Source: Acinetobacter sp. ANC 4648
GTDB lineage: Bacteria; Pseudomonadota; Gammaproteobacteria; Pseudomonadales; Moraxellaceae
Length of the DNA stretch: 64,000 bases
NCBI RefSeq assembly: GCF_002135345.1
Contig: NZ_NEGI01000005.1
Coordinates: 186,001-250,000 of the forward strand
Direction of reading: 5' to 3'
The notes under the pieces were generated by a model. The model was given only the letters and a program-made list of their open reading frames with translations, had not been told where the DNA came from and ran no database searches. How positions within the stretch are numbered: the stretch's first letter is position 1; each line of letters starts with the position of its first letter. Made by a program: the position numbers and the translations under genes. Below are positions 47,584-56,697 of the stretch, piece after piece.

Positions 47584-48987
47584 ATGTCTCAAACAATCAC
47601 TCTTTATGTTGATGGCGCTTGTAAAGGTAATCCCGGTCTAGGTGGATGGGGCGCTTATATCATCATGGAGAATAAAGACGAGCATAAAATATGTGGTGGT
47701 GAAGTTGAAACGACCAATAATCGTATGGAACTTACTGCTGCAATCGAAGGGATTGCATTTTGTCCTGTGGAAGCAAAACTGATCATTTGGACAGACTCCA
47801 ACTATGTTAAACGCGGCATTACCGAGTGGATTGAAGGTTGGAAAAAGAAAAACTGGAAAGATGTCAAAAACCCTGACCTGTGGAAAAAGTTGGATTTAGT
47901 CTGTAAAAATCGGAGTATTGAGTGGAATTGGATTAAAGGACATTCCGGTCATTCAGGCAACGAAATGGCGGATCAACTGGCCAACCTAGGGGTCGAAAAG
48001 ACTATTGAAAAGATGAAAAATGGGACTTTGGTCACCACAACCAACAATATGCCTAGCATAGATGAGCTAGATAAAAAAAAAGATGAGAAAGATTGGCTCT
48101 TAGATGATCCTTTTGGTTTTGATTTGGCTGAAGCTGACTTAGAAGATGAAACATTCATTGACAATGAAATTATAGAGACACAGGCATTTGAGCAAGTCAT
48201 TGAAGTGACTATTTCAGTGCAAAATCCAACACCACAGGTTCAAAATACGCATCCACAAATTGTAATTACACCAGCAACACTAAACTTACAAGGTCCACGC
48301 CAGCTCATACTGGATACTGAAACTACTGGTTTTTACTACCAAGATAGTGATCGAATTATTGAAGTCGGTGCGGTTGAAATGATCAACCGTAAACTAACAG
48401 GTAGTTCAATTCATATTTACATTAATCCAGAAAAACCAGTCGGTGACTCTAAAAATGTGCATGGAATTAGCGATGACTTCCTCAAAGACAAACCCAAATA
48501 TGACGAAATTGCACAGATCCTGTTTGACTACTTAAAAGGCGCAGAGATCATCGCACATAATGCGGCCTTCGATATGAACTTCTTAAATATGGAGTTTAAA
48601 CGTAGTGGTCTACAAACCTTATCTGAAGTGTGTGAAGTTACCGATACTCTAGCTTTAGCCAAACGAAAACATCCTGGACAAAAAAACTCTCTGGATGCTC
48701 TCGTCCGACGCTATGAAGTACCACAACGTGATCGTACCTTCCATGGTGCGTTACTCGATGCGGAAATTTTATCTGACGTTTACTTAGCCATGACTGGTGG
48801 TCAGGTTCTGTTAGATATTGACACTTCAACTATATCTCAGGATCAATTCAACGAGCAAAAATATCATTCAAGCAGTAATGTCGTTCTTCCCGTGATTATG
48901 CCTTCACAAGACGAATTAACTGCACATGAGAACTGGGTCAAACAATTTCAAGAGAAACACAGCGAAGCCTGTCTTTTTGCCAAATAA
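47584..48987 (+). CDS. rnhA-dnaQ: RNase HI / DNA polymerase III epsilon fusion
   Basis: One 467-residue protein that joins two enzymes coded separately in E. coli. Residues 1 to about 145 are RNase HI, with catalytic Asp10, Glu49, Asp71 and Asp130. An acidic linker of about 95 residues follows. From about 239 the proofreading exonuclease has DTETTG (ExoI, Asp244 and Glu246), HNAAFD (ExoII, Asp330) and FHGALLDAE (ExoIII, His387 and Asp392). Near the end QVLLDI may bind the clamp and the last 50 residues resemble the polymerase-binding tail. The ATG at 47584 gives a normal RNase HI start. Confidence 0.94.
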   Translation: MSQTITLYVDGACKGNPGLGGWGAYIIMENKDEHKICGGEVETTNNRMELTAAIEGIAFCPVEAKLIIWTDSNYVKRGITEWIEGWKKKNWKDVKNPDLWKKLDLVCKNRSIEWNWIKGHSGHSGNEMADQLANLGVEKTIEKMKNGTLVTTTNNMPSIDELDKKKDEKDWLLDDPFGFDLAEADLEDETFIDNEIIETQAFEQVIEVTISVQNPTPQVQNTHPQIVITPATLNLQGPRQLILDTETTGFYYQDSDRIIEVGAVEMINRKLTGSSIHIYINPEKPVGDSKNVHGISDDFLKDKPKYDEIAQILFDYLKGAEIIAHNAAFDMNFLNMEFKRSGLQTLSEVCEVTDTLALAKRKHPGQKNSLDALVRRYEVPQRDRTFHGALLDAEILSDVYLAMTGGQVLLDIDTSTISQDQFNEQKYHSSSNVVLPVIMPSQDELTAHENWVKQFQEKHSEACLFAK

Positions 48988-49111
48988 AATCAAATTTAAA
49001 TGTGTTTTTATATGTAAAGATTTTACAGTTACGTTATATTAAAACATAGAACATTTGGTCTCTTTTGAGACTACAACAAAACATTTATATACCTAGGAAA
49101 GGTGCAGATCA

Positions 49112-50755
49112 ATGTCTTACCAAACCTCTATTCATTTTGATCCAACGGCTTTATTAATAATTAAAAAAGAAGTCGACAATTCCATACAGCAAGTTGAATC
49201 CGTCGTTAGCAGCTTAGTGGAAGATCAAACATTACCTTTTGGTATTGAGGATGCACTGGCTCAATTTGAGCAATGCGCACACGTACTCATGTTAATCGAC
49301 ATGCCATATTTAGCTCAAATTGCTGAATATTCTGCTCAACTAATGCGTAAGATCATGCAAGATCCACAGCAACTTCATATTCCAGATGTCATTGCATTAA
49401 GCGAAGGCACTACTATGCTTAAGCGCTATATTGAGTTTAGTTGTCTACGTGAAGTGAAAGTGCCACAATTTTTACACGATACGTTAAACCGCTTAGAGTT
49501 ATCTTTAGACAAGCCTCTAACTCAAGATGGTCAAGCTATTGTTCCACTATTAGATTGTGTTTCACCAAGTTTCAACCTTCCACAAGCACCAGAATTAGAA
49601 AAATCGATTTATATTCATAAGCTATATAAAATTTGCTTAAATAAATTATTAAAGCAAGCAGAAACAGAATTTGATCTACAAGGCTTTAAACTGGTTGGAA
49701 CATATCTTGCCAATTTATCGACCGGTACACCAAGCGCACAATATTGGAATCTTGTTTTTGTCGCATTGAATCATATAGATGCCTTGGTATTAAATGATGC
49801 GCGTCTAAGAACCCTTATTTCAATCGAAACTAATATTGCACAGCTCTTCAAAACACCGCATGAATTTCAGCCAACAGTAAATGATCTGGCCAATATTTTG
49901 AGCCTATGTATCAGCCAAGATAATGAAATTTCTCAACACATTCGCGAACAAATGAATGTCGGGGAAGATCTTCTTTCAGATACGCAATTACAAGTCTTTA
50001 GTCGTCACCTATATGGCCCAGATTACAATACAGTACATAGTGTCAGTCATTTGATTACTGAAGAAATGACACAAATTCGTAATGATATTGAGTACAACTA
50101 TCAGAATATGTCGGAAGAAAAAACTCAAGAATTAAAAACCAAATTGATTGACTTAGCACACGTCTTCAAAGTGCTCAATCTAAATGAAGCTTATGTTGAA
50201 TTAAAACAACAGGCTGACTTACTTTCTCAACAAAATATACTGCAAGATCAAAATTATGCACAGCAGTTGATGAATAGTATTTTATCAGCAATGAATTCAA
50301 TTGGAATTCTTGAGCGTAACTACACTTCTAGCCGGTTACAACTGCGTGTCAACAATATGCACATCTCTCTCGATCGTTTAGATGAAGCACATCAGGCTTT
50401 ATTGGCTGAATCTAAAACGTTGATTGACTTAAGTACACAAACACTCGTTCAGTTTATTCAAGAAAGTGAAACCACAAATTTAGAATTCATCCCGTCTCAA
50501 TTGAGAGAAATCAGTGGTGCTCTGCTGTTCCTTGGGCAAAAAAATGGTCAACAAGCCCTATTACAGAGTGCTGATTATTTACAAAAAACACTGGAACAAG
50601 GGATTCAACCAAATCATGTACAAATCAATTTGCTTCTCGATGTCTTAGCAAGTGCAGATATGATGATTGAGAATTTGCAAAGTAAGCAACCAGTGCTACA
50701 AGCTATGTTTGATGTAGCTTTAGCCAGTAGCCAGAAATTAGCGGCAACTGCCTAA
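49112..50755 (+). CDS. fimL: FimL-like protein (ChpA-related)
   Basis: A 547-residue, mostly helical cytoplasmic protein. Its N-terminal Hpt-like region (VDNSIQQVESVVSSLVEDQ, ALAQFEQCAHVLMLID) resembles the ChpA N-terminus. In Pseudomonas aeruginosa FimL is a non-phosphorylating relative of ChpA that links type IV pili to cAMP signalling, and it lies next to nudC downstream of dnaQ, as here. Its stop overlaps the nudC start by one base (TAATG). A GGAAAGG ribosome site precedes the ATG. Identification rests on order, length and fold pattern. Confidence 0.8.
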   Translation: MSYQTSIHFDPTALLIIKKEVDNSIQQVESVVSSLVEDQTLPFGIEDALAQFEQCAHVLMLIDMPYLAQIAEYSAQLMRKIMQDPQQLHIPDVIALSEGTTMLKRYIEFSCLREVKVPQFLHDTLNRLELSLDKPLTQDGQAIVPLLDCVSPSFNLPQAPELEKSIYIHKLYKICLNKLLKQAETEFDLQGFKLVGTYLANLSTGTPSAQYWNLVFVALNHIDALVLNDARLRTLISIETNIAQLFKTPHEFQPTVNDLANILSLCISQDNEISQHIREQMNVGEDLLSDTQLQVFSRHLYGPDYNTVHSVSHLITEEMTQIRNDIEYNYQNMSEEKTQELKTKLIDLAHVFKVLNLNEAYVELKQQADLLSQQNILQDQNYAQQLMNSILSAMNSIGILERNYTSSRLQLRVNNMHISLDRLDEAHQALLAESKTLIDLSTQTLVQFIQESETTNLEFIPSQLREISGALLFLGQKNGQQALLQSADYLQKTLEQGIQPNHVQINLLLDVLASADMMIENLQSKQPVLQAMFDVALASSQKLAATA

Positions 50756-51510
50756 TGTCAGAATTATCGCTTGCCTACATTTTTCAACATCAACAATTGT
50801 TAGTTGATGCAAACTATCAACTTCCCAAAGTTGAAAAATTAGTAAGTGACCTTAGTTTCTATGCGGGTGATCAAGTGATTGCCCGTGACTTAGGCTTACA
50901 AGAGGCTATTCCTGAAGGTTTTCAACTGATCCCAATACGTCACTTAATTACTCTGTGGCCTGCTGCACAATTCGTACAAGCAAGTCGCGCAGTACAATTA
51001 TTAGAATGGCGTAGAAATCATAAATTTTGCTCACACTGTGGGCATGAAACTCTAGTCCATCCAACCGAATACGCCATGGTCTGCCCCGCCTGTAGCTATC
51101 ATCAGTATCCGCGGGTACAGCCTTGCATTATCACAATTATTACTCGTGGTAAAGATGAAATTTTGTTGGCAAAAAATGCCAAAACACAGAGTAATATGTA
51201 TGGATTAATCGCAGGTTTTGTTGAGGTTGGAGAAACGCTGGAAGAAGCTGTTCGCAGAGAAACACTGGAAGAAGTCGGGCTACATGTGAATAATATTCAA
51301 TATTTAGCTAGCCAACCTTGGCCGTTTCCAAGCAACTTGATGCTCGCATTTAAAGCAGAATACCAATCAGGTGAAATTGTGTTGCAAGAAGATGAAATTA
51401 GTGATGCACAATTTTTTAAATTCAATCAGTTACCTGAAATACCTTTTGCTGGCAGCATCGCACATGCCATGATTGAACATATCATTCACCAGAAAGATAT
51501 GCCTCAATAA
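50755..51510 (+). CDS. nudC: NAD(+) diphosphatase NudC
   Basis: A Nudix hydrolase that cuts NADH to NMNH and AMP and can remove NAD caps from RNA. The 251-residue protein has a zinc-ribbon with Cys92, Cys95, Cys110 and Cys113, a Nudix box at about 154-176 (GFVEVGETLEEAVRRE then LEEVG) and the SQPWPFP motif that marks NADH-type enzymes. Its start overlaps the fimL stop, so the pair is translationally coupled. Confidence 0.95.
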   Translation: MSELSLAYIFQHQQLLVDANYQLPKVEKLVSDLSFYAGDQVIARDLGLQEAIPEGFQLIPIRHLITLWPAAQFVQASRAVQLLEWRRNHKFCSHCGHETLVHPTEYAMVCPACSYHQYPRVQPCIITIITRGKDEILLAKNAKTQSNMYGLIAGFVEVGETLEEAVRRETLEEVGLHVNNIQYLASQPWPFPSNLMLAFKAEYQSGEIVLQEDEISDAQFFKFNQLPEIPFAGSIAHAMIEHIIHQKDMPQ

Positions 51511-51528
51511 GACTACTCCCGACTCATC

Positions 51529-51557
51529 AAAAGATGCCACTTCAGGCATCTTTTTTT
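51529..51557. terminator. Terminator between nudC and esterase gene
   Basis: A ten-base stem (AAAAGATGCC with GGCATCTTTT) with six-base loop and T runs on both strands. The last codons of the convergent esterase gene lie inside it. Confidence 0.85.
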
Positions 51558-52432
51558 AATGTTTCATCGAGTGACTTTACAATTTCTAATCGCGTTTGAT
51601 AAAAACGGCTAAATAAACTTGAAACGCTGCCCATAATAGAAATATGACCTGTTTTCGGAATCACTTTAATTTCACAATGATTTCCTGCTTCTTTTAGTTT
51701 TTCTTGTAAATCGAGTGTATTACTATCCTTAACCACTTGGTCATTTGCAGCTACAAATAGATAATGTTGAATCTCATTTTTTTCTACAAAATAATAAGGC
51801 ATTACATTTTGATAAGGTACAGTTTGATCAAAGGCTTCTTCAGCTAAAGGATCACCTTTATAATCAAAATGATAAGGCCCAGAAATACCAATAATAGCTT
51901 TAATATTTTTCTTTACAGCCACCGCATAACTTTGCGGATGATACAGCAAAGATGCGATATTAAATGCACCCGCTGAATGCCCCATTAATGCTATTTTTTG
52001 CGTTGAAATTCCCAATTTAGACTGTTGCGACTCTAAATAACTTAGGGCAATTGCTAAATCATCAATATAACTTGGAAATTTATGCTGTGGTGCAAGATGA
52101 TAATTCATCACCGCCACATCATAACCAAAACGGGTAAATGCTTCTCCCACAAACTTATATGCACTTTTATCACCATGTGTCCAAGCACCACCATGCACAA
52201 ATACAATCAGTGGTTTGGAGGTCGTATGTTCTGAAATATATAAATCTAATCTTTGACGTGCTTTTAAACCATAAGCAACATTTTTACGAATAGAATAACC
52301 TTTCCGAGGGGTTAATCTATTTAAAGTCACACTGCCTAAGTCATATAAACGAAAATCTCGATAGAAATTTTTAATCAATACATACTTTTTCTGCAATTGC
52401 TGCTGCACATCTAAAATTTTATTACTGAACAT
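51542..52432 (-). CDS. Alpha/beta hydrolase (carboxylesterase-like)
   Basis: A 296-residue hydrolase. FVHGGAWTHGDKSAY supplies the HGG oxyanion-hole motif of hormone-sensitive-lipase-type esterases, GHSAGA the nucleophile elbow, and a late KTGHISIMG the catalytic His. No signal peptide is obvious. Its start overlaps the end of the BON lipoprotein gene by about ten bases, so they may form an operon. Substrate unknown. Confidence 0.85.
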   Translation of the reverse strand: MFSNKILDVQQQLQKKYVLIKNFYRDFRLYDLGSVTLNRLTPRKGYSIRKNVAYGLKARQRLDLYISEHTTSKPLIVFVHGGAWTHGDKSAYKFVGEAFTRFGYDVAVMNYHLAPQHKFPSYIDDLAIALSYLESQQSKLGISTQKIALMGHSAGAFNIASLLYHPQSYAVAVKKNIKAIIGISGPYHFDYKGDPLAEEAFDQTVPYQNVMPYYFVEKNEIQHYLFVAANDQVVKDSNTLDLQEKLKEAGNHCEIKVIPKTGHISIMGSVSSLFSRFYQTRLEIVKSLDETLKKDA

Positions 52433-53117
52433 TACTACTCGGCTCTACTGCATCAGGATCAATTGCTACAGGTGTTTGTACATTTGCTTGAACAGCACCG
52501 ACAACAGGTGCAGTAAACGATGAAGTCTGTGCTAAATTATTCGGCTGATCAATATTATCAATCAGTGTCACGATTTTAGTCACATTGCCTACTTTCTGTA
52601 AAACATCATTTAAATCTGTAACTTCAGGATTACTTAAGCGGCCCAATATATACAAAACACCATCTTCAGTATGAATCAGCACTTTATTATCTGAAACAAC
52701 AGGTGCTTTCATAATTAAGCCACGCGTATTTGCCGTAGCTGTCGCATCTTGCATAATACTGCTATAGCTAATCTGATTCCCGACAGTAATATAATTATGT
52801 ACGGCCTTAACATCACTCATTGAACGTACATTATCTTCAGCTAATTGCTTCAAATGTGCATCAGGAACTTGTCCAGTCAATAAAACATTACTATGAAAAC
52901 TATTAATATTTATGCGAGATTGTTTAAAACGACTATCTAATTTATATAAATTAATTTTTGCAGTTCTTTCAATAGAAGAATCAATAAATACTTGTCCTAA
53001 AGATCGTACACCACTTTCAGTACCTACTGGTGTAGTACCGGTTCCACCTGAAATAAAACTTGCGCAACCCGATAGACTTGCAACACAAAGCATCGTTAAA
53101 ACAATACGGTTAAACAC
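52422..53117 (-). CDS. dolP: BON-domain outer-membrane lipoprotein, DolP-like
   Basis: A lipoprotein with two BON domains (about residues 45-120 and 125-205), the layout of E. coli DolP, which helps keep the outer membrane intact. I chose a GTG start at 53117: AAGGAG lies nine bases upstream, and the signal peptide then runs to the lipobox LSGC with Cys18. The frame is open upstream to 53171, but the earlier ATGs lack ribosome sites. It lies after lpoA and yraN as in E. coli, where diaA separates them. The C-terminal tail is rich in V, P and Q. Confidence 0.82.
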   Translation of the reverse strand: MFNRIVLTMLCVASLSGCASFISGGTGTTPVGTESGVRSLGQVFIDSSIERTAKINLYKLDSRFKQSRININSFHSNVLLTGQVPDAHLKQLAEDNVRSMSDVKAVHNYITVGNQISYSSIMQDATATANTRGLIMKAPVVSDNKVLIHTEDGVLYILGRLSNPEVTDLNDVLQKVGNVTKIVTLIDNIDQPNNLAQTSSFTAPVVGAVQANVQTPVAIDPDAVEPSSNVQ

Positions 53118-53182
53118 TCCGCAAAACTCCTTATTGAATTCCATAGTTCTATAATTCTTAAACTGCTGCACTTAAATTATAT

Positions 53183-53620
53183 TCACAGATTAATTAAGTC
53201 TGCATCTAAAGTAAATGCATTTTCAATCCATTGAGAATCATATGAGTATTTTGAAAAATCTTGCTGTATATTTTTTGCAAACACTTGATGAAAATCAAAA
53301 CAAAAAACATCAAAACGATAATAAAAATCATGAAATTCGGGGTTTTTCTCGATAAAACACAGTGCTGTTTTAAATATTTTTAATTGTTTAGATGATGTAA
53401 CTACTTCTATCGCTTGCCCTCTTTGAGTGGCTGAACGGGCTTTAACTTCGACAAAAATTAATTCCTGTCCTTTTATAGCAAGAATATCTATCTCCCCAAA
53501 ACGACTGTGAAAATTTTGATGAATTATTATATAAGCCGCCTGTTTAAGCATCCGTACTGCTTCGAGTTCAGCCCATTGCCCAAGTGGCTTTACATGATTT
53601 TTTATTTGATTTAACGTCAT
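53183..53620 (-). CDS. yraN: YraN family protein (UPF0102)
   Basis: A 145-residue endonuclease-like protein of the UPF0102 family. The N-terminal GQWAELEAVRMLKQAAY, the FGEIDILAIKGQELIFVEVKAR segment (with the Asp, Glu and Lys of a Holliday-junction-resolvase-like core) and the later AIEVVTSSKQLKI block are visible. The start codon follows the lpoA stop directly, so the two are coupled. Biochemical function is not established. Confidence 0.92.
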   Translation of the reverse strand: MTLNQIKNHVKPLGQWAELEAVRMLKQAAYIIIHQNFHSRFGEIDILAIKGQELIFVEVKARSATQRGQAIEVVTSSKQLKIFKTALCFIEKNPEFHDFYYRFDVFCFDFHQVFAKNIQQDFSKYSYDSQWIENAFTLDADLINL

Positions 53621-54571
53621 TTATAAAAAGTCTAATCCTTTTGAGGTTTTTTCAAAACACTGTGGCGTTCGTTCCACACGCTGACTCAATATTTTAATCT
53701 GTCCAGTTCGACCACTAAAACTGAGATTTTTCACTTGAGGATACATCACAAATTGCTCAGCAATATGCCAAGCATCTCCTCCAAATGCCAGTAAACGCTG
53801 ATAAGGCATGCTCGTTGGATTTTTTTTGTAAGCTTGAATCACGTCATCCCATTTTGCACTATACACCGCAGGCACATCACAAAATTTAATACCGAGAGGA
53901 AGTGGTTGACTGTCTTCAACTGCAAATGCGGCAGTATAGATATGCTGTTTAGGTAATTTTTTTAGACTATTTAGCCACTGATTATTGCCCAAAAGTAATA
54001 AGCCCTGATTTTTGCCAATTTTATTGGGCATAACATCAATTGGTTCAATTTGTGCTGCATATTTCTGATGTAGTGCATTCACAAAGCTTAAAGAATCTGT
54101 TTCAGTGCCTGATTGACGTAGAATATAGACTGTATCAATAGCATCTTTTTCTAATTTATTAATTAATGCTAATGAGTCATCTTCTTTAGATAAACTATAT
54201 TGCCATACATTTTTATGTTGGATCGTAACTTCATTCAAAGCTAAAACAGGAATTTTAGGATTTTCATGAATCAAAGCTTCGACGTCACCGCGGGCCAGCG
54301 GCCCAATAATCATCGTAGTTTTTTTACCAACATTCTGCTTTAAAATACTTTTGATACTTTTTTGATCTGAATTTACAAATTTTAATGGGATCTTTGCACT
54401 TGAAGATTGATAAGCACTCATAATCCCTTGCTTAATGCTTAATCCAGCTCGCGCCATTGGGCCAGATTCAGGTAAAATAACCAATACCTCTGCTTGAACG
54501 TTCATCATTAGGCTCAAAAGCCCCAAACTGAGCCATTTCTTGTTACCACTTAACTTTATTTTTTTGATCAT
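53621..54571 (-). CDS. LpoA-like protein, short form without lipobox
   Basis: A 316-residue protein equivalent to the C-terminal periplasmic-binding-like domain of LpoA, which in E. coli activates penicillin-binding protein 1A. LPESGPMARAGLSIKQGI and GPLARGDVEAL are the typical segments. The enteric protein is about twice as long and has an N-terminal TPR domain and a lipid anchor; here neither is seen. The signal peptide ends NVQA-E with no cysteine, so it is probably soluble in the periplasm. The ATG at 54571 has an AGGGGA ribosome site. Only 12 bases separate it from the divergent rsmI start. Confidence 0.78.
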   Translation of the reverse strand: MIKKIKLSGNKKWLSLGLLSLMMNVQAEVLVILPESGPMARAGLSIKQGIMSAYQSSSAKIPLKFVNSDQKSIKSILKQNVGKKTTMIIGPLARGDVEALIHENPKIPVLALNEVTIQHKNVWQYSLSKEDDSLALINKLEKDAIDTVYILRQSGTETDSLSFVNALHQKYAAQIEPIDVMPNKIGKNQGLLLLGNNQWLNSLKKLPKQHIYTAAFAVEDSQPLPLGIKFCDVPAVYSAKWDDVIQAYKKNPTSMPYQRLLAFGGDAWHIAEQFVMYPQVKNLSFSGRTGQIKILSQRVERTPQCFEKTSKGLDFL

Positions 54572-54583
54572 GGAGAATCCCCT

Positions 54584-55426
54584 ATGAGTGCTCAATTATT
54601 TGTCGTAGCAACCCCAATTGGGCACTTAGATGATATGACTTTTCGTGCTATTGAAGTTTTAAAGTCTGTTTCTATTATTGCGGCAGAGGACACACGCCAA
54701 TCTGCTCAGTTATTAAAACACCATAATATATCAACTCCACTGACAGCTTGTCATGATCACAATGAAAGTAACAAAATTGATATACTAATTGAAAAATTAA
54801 AAAATGGTGACAGCATTGCACTGGTCAGTGATGCAGGAACACCGCTAATTAGTGATCCTGGTTTTAAATTTGTCCGTGCTGCACAAGAAAATGGAATTCG
54901 GGTCATTCCGGTTCCCGGTGCATGCGCAGCCATTGCGGCATTAAGCGCTGTAGGTTTACCGAGTGACCGATTCAGCTTTGAAGGTTTTTTACCTTCTAAG
55001 CAATCACAACGTTTGCTTCAACTCGAAAAACTCAAGCACGAAACACAAACTTTAATCATCTACGAAGCACCCCATCGTATTTTAGACAGTGTCAAAGATA
55101 TGGTCAGTGTTTTCGGTGCGGATCGTCCTGTTGGTTTTGCCCGTGAAATTACCAAAACATTTGAAACCATCAAAAAAATGACCTTGTCTGAATTAGTTGC
55201 TTTTATTGAAAGTGATCGTAACCAGCAAAAAGGTGAAATTGTTTTAGTAATTGGTGGCGCAGTTGAAGAAAAAGATTTAGATCAGGAAAAACTTGATAAA
55301 GTATTGCTGCGCTTACTTGAAGATTTATCTGTCAAAGCAGCATCACAAATGGCAGCAGATTTATTCAATATTAAAAAGAAAGTGGCTTATCAACGTGCTT
55401 TAGAACTGACTCAAAAAGACGCTTAA
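54584..55426 (+). CDS. rsmI: 16S rRNA 2'-O-methyltransferase RsmI
   Basis: Methylates the ribose of C1402 in 16S rRNA with SAM. The 280-residue tetrapyrrole-methylase-type fold begins VVATPIGHLDDMTFRA, followed by AAEDTRQSAQLLKHH, the LVSDAGTPLISDPG segment, PVPGACAAIAALSA and an IYEAPHRI motif. It diverges from lpoA as in E. coli. The ribosome site GGAG overlaps the lpoA start region. Confidence 0.96.
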   Translation: MSAQLFVVATPIGHLDDMTFRAIEVLKSVSIIAAEDTRQSAQLLKHHNISTPLTACHDHNESNKIDILIEKLKNGDSIALVSDAGTPLISDPGFKFVRAAQENGIRVIPVPGACAAIAALSAVGLPSDRFSFEGFLPSKQSQRLLQLEKLKHETQTLIIYEAPHRILDSVKDMVSVFGADRPVGFAREITKTFETIKKMTLSELVAFIESDRNQQKGEIVLVIGGAVEEKDLDQEKLDKVLLRLLEDLSVKAASQMAADLFNIKKKVAYQRALELTQKDA

Positions 55427-55442
55427 GATTCTCTAAATACAC

Positions 55443-55485
55443 ATTAATCAGTTTATTTTCACCAATAGACTGATTAATGAGCTTT
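55443..55485 (+). terminator. rsmI terminator
   Basis: Ten-base arms ATTAATCAGT and ACTGATTAAT with a 16-base loop, followed by GAGCTTTTT. A second hairpin (AAAGCCGCTTT, 55492-55539) lies next to it and could also act on the minus strand. Confidence 0.6.
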
Positions 55486-55585
55486 TTGTATAAAGCCGCT
55501 TTATTTATCCTTCTTAAAGGAAAAAAACAAAGCGGCTTTGAATACTTATAGATGTCTCATTAAATTGATTCAAAGCCATGCCCTA

Positions 55586-56209
55586 TTAATTCTGCCCATT
55601 ATTCCCCCAACTCAGATATGCCTGACGTTGGCTGAGTAAATGATAGTAATGTTGTACATGTTCTAAATGAGGATGTTCAAAGGGTGTCAGCATCCAACGT
55701 TGAACAGATAAACCAATAGGAATATCTGCAAGTGTAAACTCCTGCCCTATTACGAAGGCTTGAGTCTTTGCCAATTGAGCATCCAAAATTTCCATGGTTT
55801 TCGTCCATGCTTGAATACTGTTTTCGACCAAAATCTGATCTTGATGTAAAGGTGAATGACGTACCAAATGCATCACGGCATAGGTCCAACTATTATTGAG
55901 TTCAATGCCTTGCCAATCAATCCATTGATCAATGAGCGCTCTCCTCTGTGGATGCTGTGAATATAATATGCTTCCATTATATTGATTCGCCAAATATCGA
56001 ATAATGCTATTAGATTGCCAAAGCACAAAGTCCTGATCGATCAAAACAGGAATCGTCGCATTCGGATTCAAACTAATAAATTCAGGTAACTGAGGCGAGT
56101 GAAAACCTCTTCCCCAATCCTCACGCTCATAGTTCAGATTCAACTCATCACATAACCAAAGCACTTTTCTAACATTGAGCGAATCAGCACGTCCTAAAAT
56201 TTTAAGCAT
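55586..56209 (-). CDS. Glutathione S-transferase family protein
   Basis: A 207-residue GST. The N-terminal domain starts MLKILGRADSLNVRKVLWLCDEL with Ser10 as the likely glutathione-activating residue. NATIPVLIDQDFVLWQSNSI is the cis-Pro and glutathione-binding segment, and FTLADIPIGLSVQRW is the C-terminal N-capping region. It is of beta/theta character. Substrate unknown. It lies downstream of the SutA-like gene with a terminator between them. Confidence 0.88.
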   Translation of the reverse strand: MLKILGRADSLNVRKVLWLCDELNLNYEREDWGRGFHSPQLPEFISLNPNATIPVLIDQDFVLWQSNSIIRYLANQYNGSILYSQHPQRRALIDQWIDWQGIELNNSWTYAVMHLVRHSPLHQDQILVENSIQAWTKTMEILDAQLAKTQAFVIGQEFTLADIPIGLSVQRWMLTPFEHPHLEHVQHYYHLLSQRQAYLSWGNNGQN

Positions 56210-56235
56210 TGATCATCCTATTTTCATCATCCAAT

Positions 56236-56265
56236 AAAAAAGCATCACGATTGTGATGCTTTTTT
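56236..56265. terminator. Terminator between SutA-like and GST genes
   Basis: A 13-base stem around GCATCAC and GTGATGC with a four-base loop, then a T run. It is symmetric enough to act in both directions. Confidence 0.8.
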
Positions 56266-56269
56266 ATGA

Positions 56270-56521
56270 TTAATCTTTAGCAGATTCATCGGGTGGAACT
56301 TCTTGAATTTTTCCACCACGCGCTAAAAAGGCAGCAACTTCATCTTCTAAAGCTTCACGCTGTCTTTTTTTAGCAGTGACCGTTAATGTTTCTGCTTCTG
56401 CTAAATCTGCATCTGATACAGTTGAATCACTTGTCGCTGCACCTTTTTCGGCGGCTTGCGCTTCATCATCATCTACCGCATTGTCTTCAGTATTATCATC
56501 ATAATCATTTGTATCTGTCAT
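56270..56521 (-). CDS. sutA: Small acidic protein, SutA-like
   Basis: An 83-residue protein with an acidic, disordered N-terminal half (DDNTEDNAVDDDE) and a conserved-looking helix and end: REALEDEVAAFLARGGKIQ then EVPPDE. This tail matches what I recall of Pseudomonas SutA, a small RNA polymerase-binding protein that raises transcription during slow growth. The match is to the C-terminal helix and FLxRGGK-I/V-QE motif; the acidic leader is shared in character. No cysteine is present. The assignment rests on memory of one family. Confidence 0.68.
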   Translation of the reverse strand: MTDTNDYDDNTEDNAVDDDEAQAAEKGAATSDSTVSDADLAEAETLTVTAKKRQREALEDEVAAFLARGGKIQEVPPDESAKD

Positions 56522-56697
56522 CTTTAGCTCCCCATCAGTGACGTCAAGTTACCATCCCAACAATGGTGATGTTTTACCGAGAAATGTACCAAGCTCTGCT
56601 CATTTCTTCTAGAGGTTAACCCCACAAAAATGTGCTTTTTTTAATCAAAATGGTTAATTTATATAAATGAATGGCTAATTTATATCTCTTTCACACA

